Positions 1-9,247 are shown, numbered from the stretch's first letter. The stretch is 64,000 nucleotides of DNA from an uncultured Prevotellaceae bacterium (GCA_947169115.1 CAMVOK010000002.1:62001-126000); one strand, 5' to 3'. Numbers and translations are program-made. The notes: generated from the letters alone by a model not told the origin.

Positions 1-3000
1 ACTTGCTGAGCGGTGTCGGCATCAATGTCTTGTATGCCATCGGGGTCAAGCACAGTCAGTGTTCCGTTTTCATAGGTGATTTCATAGTTCTGGGCTTCTG
101 CACCATATACACGGATTTCATATACACCGGCAGGACTTTCCGGAGTCGCATCACATTCGATGGTAGGCTGCTGAATCAGGACATCTGCCTTTTCACGGTT
201 CTTAAAGCTCCGATAGGTTACCTCAAACGTGGGATTCTCTTCACCCTTATTGCGGGTATATGACTTGGCTATGATGTTAAGAGGAGCACGCTCAACCGTC
301 ATCTTACCACTTACGGTAACCAAAGCATGAGTCGTAATGGTACCTGGCTCAACGGTGATTTCGTAATCTCCTACGGGAGTTGTTGCTTCGGCTGTACAAG
401 TCAAGGTAGGTTCGCCGTTTACAGGGGCTCCCGTGACATTGTAGGTGAACTTACTATTCGTTTTTCCATATACGCGCGAAGCATCATCTGCCGTAACCGT
501 AGGAATGCCCGTGAACTCTTCGATGGTGCTCTGCCCCCATGTGGCATCATTGCCGTAGGCTTCCATCTGGTTCTTGGGAACAAATGTCTTGAGGGTGCTG
601 GGGAGCGTTGTGGAAGTGGCATCCACAAGGGCTGTGGCAGCAGGCAGGGCTATATACTTCAACTTAGAACAGCTGGTGAACGCATTGGCACCTATTGTTT
701 GAACTCCAGCGGGAATGTAAAGCGATACCATGGAAGAGCAGCTCTTGAAGGCTTCGCCGGGAATCTCTGAGATGCCCGTGAAGTATTGCAATTCATCCAG
801 ACTCTTTAGGGAAACGCTGCGGAAGGTTGTACCAATGTCAGTAACAGCAGCGGCTTCCTCCAGGCTGAACTCGTCATCCTCATTCTGGTCCCAAGCGTTC
901 AGACAAGTGGACTTGGCCTTGCTGTCAACGAAATCAATGTAATGAAGCTTGTTGCGTAGTGACAAGATGGCTTCGTTGATTTCAGCCTCCGTGCTTTCAA
1001 AGTTGTCATATACGTTGTGTTCTGCTGTGGCTTCAATGCCCTTTGCATCAGCGCGGTCGAGCAGAAGTTTCAGATCCTGACTTAGGGCAAAGAAGGCTTG
1101 GGCTGCTTTTACTTCGTCCACACCGATGAATGCCCATTGGCATCCGAGCGTATTCGAACTGTAACGAACATCCCAGTATAATCCGTATGTGCCATTAGCA
1201 GCATTGGTGGAATGATAGTAGTCAGTTCCGAGATATTCCCCTTCGGTATATGTGGCATCGGTTGAAGGCACCTGGAAGGTATATACATTCTCCTTGCCTG
1301 CTACTGGCATAACCTTCCAATAGGCTTTGGACGATACGCTGCTACCATCGGCAAAGCAGGTCTTTATACCATCGCCAACTTTCGTGTCTGTGTCGGTTCG
1401 GAACAGGATGCCATTGCTGGAAGAGAGGTAATATACGCTTTCAGCCATGGAGCTGCTGCGCTTCAACTGGTATATGGCACCATTGAGGGCAACCACAGCT
1501 TGTGTTCCATAAGCTTCTCCCTTTGATATGCTCTTCAGCATGTCCAGGTTGAGGACATATACGTCCTTGTTCTCCGTGAGGGGTGAGTATTCGACAGCCT
1601 GAACGGCACGCATCTCGCGAATCTCTCCGAACTGCTTCCATACGTCTGCTTTCTCGTATAGTTTCTTAGAACCGTAAGGAACGTAGAGTATGACATTCGA
1701 AAGGGTTACATTGTAGAAGACGTTGTCGCCAATGTCAATATAAGAGGGGTCTGTTACTGCCAGACGCACTTCCTTGAGTTTCTTGCAACCGCTGAAGACC
1801 TCGTTGCCGATGAGTGTGACATTGCTTCCAATCTCTATGGTTTCAAGCTTGGAGCATCCCATAAAGGCACGATAGTAGATGTTGACAACATCAGAAGGCA
1901 GTATGACGCGTTCCAGAGAGGTACAGCCCTTGAAAGAATTGCCGCTGATGTCGTTTGCACCCGTGAAGTATTGCAGGTCGCTAAGGTCTTTTATCAGTGT
2001 GTTGCCATTGAACTCGGCGTCGATGCTTTGGATGGAGGCGGCTTCTGTATAGCTGATTTCTCCATTTCCGTCAGAATCGTAGGCAACCACGGCAACATTG
2101 CGTACTTCCGTGTCCACGAAGTTGATGAAGCCCAGTTTCTTGCGCAGCGTCCTGATGGCCTTTTCTATTTCCTCAATGGGACTGTCGAAGTTGTCATAAA
2201 CGGCTTGCTCACGAGTCATGTCAATGCGCTTGGTCTTACCAATGCTCAGCAAATTCTTCAGTTGCAAGGCAGCCTTGTAGTTCTCTGACTTAGCTTTATC
2301 GTAGGGAACCAGCATCCATTGGCAGTTTGCCTCATATTCTGCATAGGTGATGTCGCTGTAGATGCCGTATGTGGGCGATGCTGCATTGCTCTCATGGGAG
2401 GGCTGCACACCGAGGAATTCGTAGAACTTATACCCGCTGAGATTGCTGGGTATCTGCAAGGTATAGACGTCTTCCTTGCCACTGGCAAGCATTACCTGCC
2501 AGTATGTCTTGTTGGAAAGTGAGCCGTCAACGAAGCAGGCATTCACACCAGATCCTATCTTACTGTCAGTATTGGTACGGAAAAGATATTTTTTGCTGCT
2601 ATTGCCCGTGTCGTCCGAATAGAGGTAATAGACACCATCTGCCATACTTGATGTGCGACGGAACTCAAAACGCATAGGTTCATCTGTGTCCGCAACCACG
2701 GCCTGTGTTCCGTAGGCTTCTCCCTTCGTCAGGTAGTAACCCGTTCCTACGTTGTAGATATAGTAGGCTTTGTTGGTTTCGAGCTTTGCAAAATTGCCTT
2801 GTGAAAGGTTGCGCTCTTCAATGAGGTTGCCAAACTCCTTCCATTGCTCGGCATTGGCGAAATACGAACGTGTGCCTTGTAGCGTATTCAGAGTTGCCTT
2901 CGAAAGGTCTATGCCACTGAATACGTCAGCCCCCAAGACAATGTCCTTGGGCATGATGCTTTTTACGGTAACATTCATGAGCTTGGTGCATCCCTTGAAG

Positions 3001-4646
3001 GCTTCTTTCCCGATATACTTTACGCTAAGGGGAATTTCTATGGCTGTGAATGCAACGCAGTTCTCGAACGTATTTGCCTCAATGCGAGTAGTGGCTGCCG
3101 GCAAGGATAAATTGGGAAGAACACGGCAGTTGGCAAACGCGCTGTCACCGATACTGGTTATGTTGTCATGCAGGGCGAATGTTTTCAATGCACGGCAATT
3201 GGCAAAGGCACATCGACCGATGCTCTTCAGTGCCTTGGGCAATTTTACGGTATTTAGTTTGGTGCATCCGTTGAAAGCATCGTCTGCAATGTGTGTCAGG
3301 TTGGTGAAGTTGTACAGTTCGGCAAAAGTGGTAATGGTAGCCTGTCCCTTGAACACATCACCCAAATTGGTAACCATAGCTGCTTCTCCAAATGAGAATA
3401 CACCATCGCCGTTGGCATCCCATGCTGCAATGCACAACTTCTTTACCGTGGCATTGGCAATGGGCATTGCCTTCTCAAGATAGTTCTCTGGTTCGCATCC
3501 GATAACAGCTTCGGCTCCATCGCTGTAGCCACCACTTGAACCACCCAGTCCCTGAGAGCTGGGATTCAATTTGCTCAGGACAAAATATCCATCGCTCGAG
3601 CCGCCCCATCCCCAGTTGATGTGGTAGCATCCGTTGCCGTCATAACCGTCACCCACAAAGGCATGGCCTCCACTGCTGTTGGCTCCGCTGAGGTAGAATG
3701 GGCGTCCTTCTGCCAGTTCCTTGTAGAGAAGAGCATCCCAACTGTCATCGTTATAACCATTGTCCTTATATACGTATTTTACGGATGAACCATACCCGAA
3801 ATACTTTTTCATGGCATCGGCCACAGCATACGAATAGGCTCCTGAAGAACTATTCGTGTAGTCCATCTCGACAGATACACCGCAGTAATGCATAAGCTGG
3901 GCTACTGCCAGTTTCTGTTTGGCCGTGGCACCACTCCCGTAGCTGGCAAGCATGTTGTCCCAGTCGATGGGAGACCCAGCAGGGATGCCCTCTACGTTAA
4001 GCTTGCCATAAGTTGCATGACTGGTTCTTGTGGTGTATGATGGCATGGCAGCCTGCGTCTCAGTTACGGATTTTGCACGTTGGAAGTACAAGACTTGAGC
4101 CATGGCAGTGGCCACACATCCCGTGATGGAGCGTCCCAATGTGAAGTACATGGGGCATTCCTGATTGTATGGGTCGCCTTGGTTCCATTTGGTTGTAACC
4201 ATAGGTGCTATGGCCTCGTGGTTTGGGGCATAATTGGGCTTGGCAGCCATGCTTTCGGGATGCTGGCTTATGTAAAGCAACTCGTTTTCATAACCCTCCA
4301 GCCAGAAACGCATATTCTCTGGAAGACTAGCATAGTCGAATTCTCCTTCTTCCGTGTAGCCTAACACCGAACGGGTATTGTCGTCACCAGAGACGATAAC
4401 GTATCCTTCGTTGTTTCCCCTGTTGAATACATAGTAGAGCTCGTTCTCAGTTGTCTTCATCGCCTTGTGGCGTGGAGAAAGTTTGGCAAGGTTCTGTACG
4501 GGTTTCAGTTGCGTGCTTCCAGATTTTTCTTTTAGGAAATCGAGTGCTCGCTTTTGTGCTTGCTCGCGGGTGATCGGAGCTGCCTGCAACTCCAACAACA
4601 TGCCCACACATAAAAGTGCAAGGAAGAGCTTTTTTAGTCGAATCAT
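1..4646 (-). CDS. Giant secreted C10 (streptopain-type) cysteine protease with BspA-like LRRs, 3' end outside window
   Basis: One uninterrupted frame of 1548 codons is visible and runs off the window edge. A Sec signal peptide starts at MIRLKKLFLALLCVGM. It is followed by a Spi-type propeptide (about 25-130) and a C10 peptidase domain with catalytic Cys177 in TGCVATAMAQ and His328 in GGHAFVGDGYDGNG. After the protease come BspA-like leucine-rich repeats (IPLSVKYIGKEAFKGC type) in blocks. Each block is preceded by an EF-hand-like loop: DANGDGVFSFGEAA (410), DSDGNGEISYTEAA (857) and DQNEDDEFSLEEAA (1253). Two long related modules carrying KGEAYGTQAVV sit between the blocks. The visible C-terminal part has MBG-type beta domains (VYGKTNSKFTYNV; YEITYENGTLTVL). 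Family knowledge: these are secreted or surface proteases. Substrate and surface attachment are not known. The start is the only ATG giving a signal peptide. Confidence 0.93.
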   Translation of the reverse strand, partial: MIRLKKLFLALLCVGMLLELQAAPITREQAQKRALDFLKEKSGSTQLKPVQNLAKLSPRHKAMKTTENELYYVFNRGNNEGYVIVSGDDNTRSVLGYTEEGEFDYASLPENMRFWLEGYENELLYISQHPESMAAKPNYAPNHEAIAPMVTTKWNQGDPYNQECPMYFTLGRSITGCVATAMAQVLYFQRAKSVTETQAAMPSYTTRTSHATYGKLNVEGIPAGSPIDWDNMLASYGSGATAKQKLAVAQLMHYCGVSVEMDYTNSSSGAYSYAVADAMKKYFGYGSSVKYVYKDNGYNDDSWDALLYKELAEGRPFYLSGANSSGGHAFVGDGYDGNGCYHINWGWGGSSDGYFVLSKLNPSSQGLGGSSGGYSDGAEAVIGCEPENYLEKAMPIANATVKKLCIAAWDANGDGVFSFGEAAMVTNLGDVFKGQATITTFAELYNFTNLTHIADDAFNGCTKLNTVKLPKALKSIGRCAFANCRALKTFALHDNITSIGDSAFANCRVLPNLSLPAATTRIEANTFENCVAFTAIEIPLSVKYIGKEAFKGCTKLMNVTVKSIMPKDIVLGADVFSGIDLSKATLNTLQGTRSYFANAEQWKEFGNLIEERNLSQGNFAKLETNKAYYIYNVGTGYYLTKGEAYGTQAVVADTDEPMRFEFRRTSSMADGVYYLYSDDTGNSSKKYLFRTNTDSKIGSGVNACFVDGSLSNKTYWQVMLASGKEDVYTLQIPSNLSGYKFYEFLGVQPSHESNAASPTYGIYSDITYAEYEANCQWMLVPYDKAKSENYKAALQLKNLLSIGKTKRIDMTREQAVYDNFDSPIEEIEKAIRTLRKKLGFINFVDTEVRNVAVVAYDSDGNGEISYTEAASIQSIDAEFNGNTLIKDLSDLQYFTGANDISGNSFKGCTSLERVILPSDVVNIYYRAFMGCSKLETIEIGSNVTLIGNEVFSGCKKLKEVRLAVTDPSYIDIGDNVFYNVTLSNVILYVPYGSKKLYEKADVWKQFGEIREMRAVQAVEYSPLTENKDVYVLNLDMLKSISKGEAYGTQAVVALNGAIYQLKRSSSMAESVYYLSSSNGILFRTDTDTKVGDGIKTCFADGSSVSSKAYWKVMPVAGKENVYTFQVPSTDATYTEGEYLGTDYYHSTNAANGTYGLYWDVRYSSNTLGCQWAFIGVDEVKAAQAFFALSQDLKLLLDRADAKGIEATAEHNVYDNFESTEAEINEAILSLRNKLHYIDFVDSKAKSTCLNAWDQNEDDEFSLEEAAAVTDIGTTFRSVSLKSLDELQYFTGISEIPGEAFKSCSSMVSLYIPAGVQTIGANAFTSCSKLKYIALPAATALVDATSTTLPSTLKTFVPKNQMEAYGNDATWGQSTIEEFTGIPTVTADDASRVYGKTNSKFTYNVTGAPVNGEPTLTCTAEATTPVGDYEITVEPGTITTHALVTVSGKMTVERAPLNIIAKSYTRNKGEENPTFEVTYRSFKNREKADVLIQQPTIECDATPESPAGVYEIRVYGAEAQNYEITYENGTLTVLDPDGIQDIDADTAQQ

Positions 4647-4707
4647 GTCTCTAAATGGTATTTACGTTAATAATTTCGGCGTAAAGATAGTGATTATTAA
4701 GCATATA

Positions 4708-5334
4708 TTAAAGTATTTCGGGAAATAGTTTTGATATTTCCTCGTCAAGTTTATTGCAGGGTAACTGAAATGTTTGTAATCCAAATCGTTGCCCAATGGC
4801 AATGTTGTCAGGTAAATCGTCAATGTAAAGTGTTTCCTGTGGCACGATACCAGTTTCCCGAATGAGGTGCTCATAAATTCCGGGTTCAGGTTTGGCCATT
4901 CGTAGTTGATAGGAAAGAAATATCTCATCGAAACAATCCATGAAATCTATACCGCATGCTGTGGCTTGTCGCTGCGTTTCTTCCCAGTGTATGTCGCCGA
5001 TGTTACTAAGAAGGAATACGCGATACTTCTTTCTCAGTTGTCGTAACCATTCCAGACGATGTTTGGGTAGGTGGATAATCCGATTGAAAGCATCGATAAT
5101 CTCTTGATCGGTCACACCATCGCGACATTGTTGTTTGATAATTCCTGTAAATGTCTGTCCATCCATCTCTCCTCTGTCCATGGCATGCATGAGAGGTCTG
5201 AGATACTGGATTGCGGCTTCTTCAGATGTGACAGGCTTAATTATAAGGGCACCAAATTCCTTCAATGCAGCCTTAATCTCCAAGTCAACCACGACACCGC
5301 CAAGGTCAAAGATTATATTTTTTATATTATTCAT
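4708..5334 (-). CDS. HAD superfamily hydrolase (subfamily IA, YihX-like)
   Basis: A 208-aa cytoplasmic protein of the haloacid dehalogenase fold, probably a sugar or nucleotide phosphatase. Motif I is IIFDLGGVVVDL with nucleophile Asp10; the second acid of the usual DxD is replaced by Gly, as is common in YihX-type members. Motif II is in FLLSNIGD, the motif III lysine in AKPEPGIYEHL, and motif IV is YIDDLPDN. A helical cap lies between motifs I and II. The ATG overlaps the stop of the upstream trmO gene as ATGA, so the two are translationally coupled. The substrate cannot be read from the sequence. Confidence 0.88.
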   Translation of the reverse strand: MNNIKNIIFDLGGVVVDLEIKAALKEFGALIIKPVTSEEAAIQYLRPLMHAMDRGEMDGQTFTGIIKQQCRDGVTDQEIIDAFNRIIHLPKHRLEWLRQLRKKYRVFLLSNIGDIHWEETQRQATACGIDFMDCFDEIFLSYQLRMAKPEPGIYEHLIRETGIVPQETLYIDDLPDNIAIGQRFGLQTFQLPCNKLDEEISKLFPEIL

Positions 5335-5993
5335 AATAAGACGTTTACTTTATTCTCATTAATCTTAAACTTAATATCTTGTCCAGCATACGATATGCCA
5401 TATATACGGTTGGGGTCATTATGGTAGTGGGGACGGGGGTCGTGAGCCAAAATATCCCGCAGGGTATTAATCTGGTTTTCGGTAAATATATCAAGTAATG
5501 TCTTGGGCAAATCAACTTCCAATGGGGGCTGTTGGGCCGTTTCTTCGACAAATCCACTGGCGGCATCAGGATGACTGTCACTCAACGGCAGATAGGGCTT
5601 AATGTCATAAATCGGGGTGCCATTCATCAAGTCGGCTCCTAAAACGTAGATGATGGGACCTTGTGGTGTATTTAGTTCTATCTTGTCAATTCTCACGGAA
5701 GAAAGCCCTATCGGATTCGGCCGGAAGGGGGAACGTGTGGCAAATACTCCCATGCGACGATTGCCTCCTAACCTAGGAGGACGAACGGTGGGTGACCAGC
5801 CAATCTGCTTAACCTCGGAAAACTCCCATAAAAGCCAGATATATTCGAACCCCTCCAGTCCACGTAGGGCTTCGGGACATCGATAATCTGGTTCAAAGAC
5901 AATCCTGCTTCGTAGTTCTGTAACAAGTCCGCTTTGTCGGGGAACTCCGAATTTAGTGGTTAGGTCGTTTTCTATATGGGCAATGATATTCAT
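5331..5993 (-). CDS. trmO: tRNA (N6-threonylcarbamoyladenosine-37) methyltransferase TrmO (TsaA/YaeB family)
   Basis: A 220-aa protein of the TsaA/YaeB family, which uses S-adenosylmethionine to methylate t6A37 in some tRNAs. Family signatures are visible: FGVPRQSGL near the start, GFEYIWLLWEFSEV, and the long conserved stretch RPPRLGGNRRMGVFATRSPF followed by RPNPIGLSSV. The usual IYDIKPYLP segment is also present. The first ATG gives the normal N-terminus with little extension. It is the first gene of a two-gene unit with the HAD hydrolase. Its substrate modification is made by TsaD, which is also encoded in this window (57315) but not linked to it. Confidence 0.94.
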   Translation of the reverse strand: MNIIAHIENDLTTKFGVPRQSGLVTELRSRIVFEPDYRCPEALRGLEGFEYIWLLWEFSEVKQIGWSPTVRPPRLGGNRRMGVFATRSPFRPNPIGLSSVRIDKIELNTPQGPIIYVLGADLMNGTPIYDIKPYLPLSDSHPDAASGFVEETAQQPPLEVDLPKTLLDIFTENQINTLRDILAHDPRPHYHNDPNRIYGISYAGQDIKFKINENKVNVLL

Positions 5994-6039
5994 AAGTATG
6001 GGGACACGGCTCCTTTCTACTCTACTTCCGAAAGTTGAG

Positions 6040-6801
6040 TTATATTATTAAAAAGGATAAATAGATGGATGCTTCGCACAGCAGAAAGGTTGCACCGCAA
6101 CAGTCTCCTGTATAGCCTCCGATACTGCGTTTCATCCACAAAGCCAGTAATAATTCAACGATAATGGGGATGATGAATACAAGTGGGTGGGGGAATGTTC
6201 CTATATACCACCAGAGCAAGGCTACCGGTAATAGGGCTATGGCTATGCGTACGATGTGCCATGTCCATGTGTATTGGACGTAAACCGTCTGATTCTTGGC
6301 ATCCTGGGCATTTCGTGCGTATGGAAGTTGTAGGATGAGCAGCGAGGCCACACTTTTGCCCCACACGTCGGCTGTTAGAACGATGAGTGGTGAGAGTAAG
6401 GGTAGGGCGGCATAAAGGAAAAGGAAATAAATCACCAGTCCAATAACGCCATACGTGCCAATGTGAGAGTCTTTCATGATGGCCAGTGTACGCTCTCGAG
6501 TTGTACCGCCTCCCATACCATCGCAGAAGTCAGCCAATCCGTCTTCGTGTAAGGCTCCTGTTAGTAACAGGCGTGTTCCAATAATAAATAGGGCGGCAAT
6601 ACTGAAACTGCGTGGCGAGGCAAGGAAAAGGCTATAGACTAACATCATGGCACCACCTGTAATCCATCCTACGAATGGCCAATACTCTACCACATGGCGG
6701 AAATGTTCAGGCTTAGGTTGATGTAGTCGCCACCAAGGCAGCCGGGTGAAAAACATGAGGGCTGCCCATAGGTTGTTAAAAATATTTTGTAATGTTTGCA
6801 T
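6040..6801 (-). CDS. cobS: Adenosylcobinamide-GDP ribazoletransferase (cobalamin synthase)
   Basis: A 253-aa integral membrane enzyme joining adenosylcobinamide-GDP with alpha-ribazole to give adenosylcobalamin. Family signatures: LMFFTRLPWWR near the start, LLLTGALHEDGLADFCDGMGGG (the acidic metal-binding motif), ERTLAIMKDSHIGTYGV, and GYTGDCCGATFLLCE near the end. Five to seven hydrophobic segments are evident. The gene overlaps cobT by 26 bp and is the last of cobU-cobT-cobS on the minus strand. This is the nucleotide-loop assembly pathway only. No corrin-ring genes are present here, which fits salvage of cobinamide or completion of a pathway encoded elsewhere. Confidence 0.95.
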   Translation of the reverse strand: MQTLQNIFNNLWAALMFFTRLPWWRLHQPKPEHFRHVVEYWPFVGWITGGAMMLVYSLFLASPRSFSIAALFIIGTRLLLTGALHEDGLADFCDGMGGGTTRERTLAIMKDSHIGTYGVIGLVIYFLFLYAALPLLSPLIVLTADVWGKSVASLLILQLPYARNAQDAKNQTVYVQYTWTWHIVRIAIALLPVALLWWYIGTFPHPLVFIIPIIVELLLALWMKRSIGGYTGDCCGATFLLCEASIYLSFLII

Positions 6802-7807
6802 TATCGAAGTTGTTCATTTCATTTATCATTCTTACGGCACTTTCCACGATGGGGTAGGCGCATAGGGCTCCTGTGCCTTCACCTAACCTCAAACCAAGAT
6901 TCAGAAGTGGTTTTACACCCATGGCATCAAGCATCCTCTTATGGCCACTTTCGTCTCCTACATGGCAAAAGATGGTATTATTCTTAACCTCTGGTCGTAG
7001 GCGTATGGCCATCAACGCACAAGCCGACATGATGAATCCATCTACGAGTATAATCATCCCCAGTTCTGTGGCACGGAGCATTGCCCCAACGGCTGTCACC
7101 ATCTCCAGACCGCCCAGTTGTTGCATAACGAATGTCGGGTTGATGGCGGTTGATGGAGTGGGGGGTAGGGCGAGACGGTCAAGGCATTTCCGCAGCACTT
7201 CCAGTTTATGACTTATCCCTTGTGGGTTCAAACCTGCTCCTGCTCCCACACACTGTTCAAGAGGTATGTCGAGTAACAAATGCATCCATAGACTCGAAGG
7301 GCTGGTATTCCCAATCCCCATTTCGCCTATCGACAGTATGTTGCAACCCTCCTTGTGGCAGTTCTCTGTAAGTTCGCACCCGATGTTCAGGCATTCTTCC
7401 ATTTCCCGTTGGCTCATGGCTGGTTCGATGAGGAAGTTTCCACTTCCGTGTGGACGTACTTTCTTGTTGATGATGGAGGAATACTGCGATAAGTCGTAAT
7501 CTACTCCTACGTCAATGATATGTAGTTGAAAGCCATGCTGACGGCAGAACATGTTTACACCTCCGCCTCCACGGGTGAAGTTTATCATCTGCTGCCATGT
7601 CACTTCTCGTGGTGAAACACTCACTCCTTCCCGTTCGATACCATGGTCCGCCCCAATTAGCAGATGAAAGGGGTTACAAAGTTTTGGGGATAATGTCCCT
7701 TGTATCAGCCCAATCTGTAGCGCCAGTTCTTCCAACCTTCCCAATGAACCCTTCGGCTTGTTCAGATTGTCTATTTTTTCAATTAATGCCTGCCTTAAGC
7801 CTTCCAC
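6776..7807 (-). CDS. cobT: Nicotinate-nucleotide--dimethylbenzimidazole phosphoribosyltransferase
   Basis: A 343-aa enzyme that makes alpha-ribazole phosphate from dimethylbenzimidazole (or a related base) and nicotinate mononucleotide. Signatures: KIDNLNKPKGSLGRLEELA near the N-terminus, LIGADHGIEREGVS, the glycine-rich TRGGGGVNMFCRQ, ILSIGEMGIGNT, and LGLRLGEGTGALCAYPIVES with the catalytic glutamate. The start at 7807 is a GTG. It gives the usual short N-terminus and no better ATG lies upstream. The gene overlaps cobS by 26 bp and lies 22 bp after cobU, so all three are probably one transcript from the cobU promoter. Confidence 0.95.
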   Translation of the reverse strand: MEGLRQALIEKIDNLNKPKGSLGRLEELALQIGLIQGTLSPKLCNPFHLLIGADHGIEREGVSVSPREVTWQQMINFTRGGGGVNMFCRQHGFQLHIIDVGVDYDLSQYSSIINKKVRPHGSGNFLIEPAMSQREMEECLNIGCELTENCHKEGCNILSIGEMGIGNTSPSSLWMHLLLDIPLEQCVGAGAGLNPQGISHKLEVLRKCLDRLALPPTPSTAINPTFVMQQLGGLEMVTAVGAMLRATELGMIILVDGFIMSACALMAIRLRPEVKNNTIFCHVGDESGHKRMLDAMGVKPLLNLGLRLGEGTGALCAYPIVESAVRMINEMNNFDNANITKYF

Positions 7808-7829
7808 TGCTAATATGTATTATCCTTAA

Positions 7830-8342
7830 TTATTTAACTTTCATTGGTATTCCGCACACCATCAATACTACCTCATCGGCAACAGAGGCCACATGCTGGT
7901 TCAGCCATCCCATGAGGTCGGTGAAGTGTCGCTGAACAGCATTGGGCGAAACGCCACCCATGCCTATTTCATTCGTGACAAAGATAAAAGTGGCATCCTG
8001 TTTGACAAAACGGTCGAACTCATTGCGCAGTTCTTCCAGTATATTCTCCACTTCTTTCCCTTCTCCGTCGAAGAAATAATTTGTGGCCCATAACGTTAGA
8101 CAGTCAACAAGTACCACACGCCCAGAGACTTCGTGTCTTGAAAGGTATCGTTCCTCTTCAATGTTAGTCCATTGTGGACCACGTCTTTCTTGGTGTTTAC
8201 GTATTCGTTGCCGGAACTCGTCGTCCCACGGATGAGCTGTCGCCATGTAGATAGGCGTAGGACTTAGTTTTAGTGCTAACTGCTCGGCGTATGTTGATTT
8301 TCCGCTACGTTCGCCGCCTGTGATAAGTATAATGTGTCTCAT
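7830..8342 (-). CDS. cobU: Bifunctional adenosylcobinamide kinase/adenosylcobinamide-phosphate guanylyltransferase
   Basis: A 170-aa enzyme that phosphorylates adenosylcobinamide and adds GMP. The P-loop GGERSGKST is at residues 9-17, MATAHPWDDEFRQRI carries the conserved histidine region, and VLVDCLTLWATN and FVTNEIGMGGVS are family blocks. The frame is open upstream to 8456, but that extension is repeat DNA. ATG at 8342 gives the family start MRHIILITGGERSGKS. The promoter -7 element is only 8 nt upstream of this ATG, so the mRNA is probably leaderless or has a very short leader. Confidence 0.95.
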   Translation of the reverse strand: MRHIILITGGERSGKSTYAEQLALKLSPTPIYMATAHPWDDEFRQRIRKHQERRGPQWTNIEEERYLSRHEVSGRVVLVDCLTLWATNYFFDGEGKEVENILEELRNEFDRFVKQDATFIFVTNEIGMGGVSPNAVQRHFTDLMGWLNQHVASVADEVVLMVCGIPMKVK

Positions 8343-8346
8343 TTCG

Positions 8347-8470
8347 ATGGCAAAGGTACGATTAAGCGAGCGATTTCCCAAATATATTTGAGGAAATCCG
8401 AGCGTGAGTATTTTAAACCAAAGGTAAAAGGTACGATTAAGCGAGAGAAAACGCAAATGAATTTGTGTTT
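8347..8470. repeat. Promoter-bearing dispersed repeat, copy 1
   Basis: About 110 bp colinear, in inverted orientation, with 19611-19727. Shared words include cgcttaatcgtacctttg, tactcacgctcggatttcc and aaatatatttgggaaatcgc. Each copy holds two promoter-like units (TTTGCGTTTT or TTTGGGAAAT, then TACCTTT) in tandem. The unit nearer the gene is the intact one. Confidence 0.8.
8351..8382 (-). promoter_or_regulatory. cobUTS promoter carried by a dispersed repeat
   Basis: On the minus strand TTTG (8382-8379), a 20-nt spacer and TACCTTTG (8358-8351) match the Bacteroidetes primary promoter consensus exactly. The whole block is shared with the mgtC promoter at 19684-19715, including the spacer apart from one base. 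Confidence 0.8.
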
Positions 8471-8525
8471 TTCCAAGCGTGAGTACCTAAAAACGCAGTT
8501 TAAAGTTAGGAATAATTTCGTGAAC

Positions 8526-8559
8526 TTTGTTATTCAATAGATAAAAATCAGTATATTTG
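8526..8559 (+). promoter_or_regulatory. Carbonic anhydrase promoter
   Basis: TATATTTG at 8552-8559 with TTTG at 8526-8529, spacer 22 nt. The ATG follows 26 nt after the -7 element. Confidence 0.6.
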
Positions 8560-8585
8560 CGTTTGTATTACAAAACATTTGGGTT

Positions 8586-9134
8586 ATGATAGATCAGATT
8601 ATTTCCTTTAACAAGACATTTGTAGAGCAAAAAGGGTATGAGAAGTATATCACGGACAAGTATCCGGACAAGAAGTTGGCTGTGCTGTCGTGCATGGACA
8701 CCCGATTGACGGAACTCCTTCCGGCAGCTCTCGGATTGAAGAACGGCGATGCGAAGATTATTAAGAATGCAGGGGGATTGGTTATCTCCGCGTTTGATTC
8801 AGCCATGCGCAGTTTGATTGTGGCCATCTATGAACTGGGAGTAAATGAGATAATGGTAGTGGCTCATTCTCATTGTGGAGCCTGCCACATGAGTTACGAC
8901 CATTTTCATCATGAAATGGTTGCCCGAGGAGTGACGGACGAAACGCTCGACACCATCCGAAAGTGTGGTATAGACTTGGACAAATGGCTGGAAGGATTCA
9001 AAGATACACCAACTTCTGTACGTAAAACAGTTGAAACCATCAAGACGCATCCGTTAGTGCCAAAGGACATACTGGTTCGTGGCTTTATCATTGACTCGGA
9101 GACCGGTGCTTTGGAAGAAATAAAGACTAATTAA
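8586..9134 (+). CDS. Beta-class carbonic anhydrase
   Basis: A 182-aa cytoplasmic zinc enzyme interconverting CO2 and bicarbonate. The zinc ligands are Cys36 (SCMDTR, with the Asp38-Arg40 dyad), His94 and Cys97 in AHSHCGAC. The block IIKNAGGLVISAFDSAMRSL is typical of short beta-class enzymes. The gene stands alone between cobU (divergent) and nqrA, with its own promoter. It is not obviously part of a transport or carboxylation operon. Bicarbonate supply for carboxylases is the usual role, by inference. Confidence 0.93.
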   Translation: MIDQIISFNKTFVEQKGYEKYITDKYPDKKLAVLSCMDTRLTELLPAALGLKNGDAKIIKNAGGLVISAFDSAMRSLIVAIYELGVNEIMVVAHSHCGACHMSYDHFHHEMVARGVTDETLDTIRKCGIDLDKWLEGFKDTPTSVRKTVETIKTHPLVPKDILVRGFIIDSETGALEEIKTN

Positions 9135-9176
9135 CCTATGCCCTAAGATAATCTCGTTTGGAAAACTACATATTTA

Positions 9177-9208
9177 TTTGTATTATCTCCCGATTTTCAT
9201 TATCTTTG
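9177..9208 (+). promoter_or_regulatory. nqr operon promoter
   Basis: TTTG (9177-9180), a 20-nt spacer and TATCTTTG (9201-9208) are a full consensus match. The predicted 5' UTR to nqrA at 9248 is about 34 nt. Confidence 0.85.
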
Positions 9209-9247
9209 TGGCCGTTTAGTGAATCATTTTATTTTATTGTTAACAAT

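Noticed and set aside
8456-8456. Upstream starts for cobU, nqrA, nqrB, tyrA, fabD, GH13 and DUF4270
   Set aside because: The extra residues derive from repeats or neighbouring coding DNA and lack family similarity; the downstream ATGs give the family N-termini.
8343-8585. Cobalamin riboswitch before cobU
   Set aside because: The gap is filled by the promoter repeat; I see no B12-box-like sequence or conserved stems.
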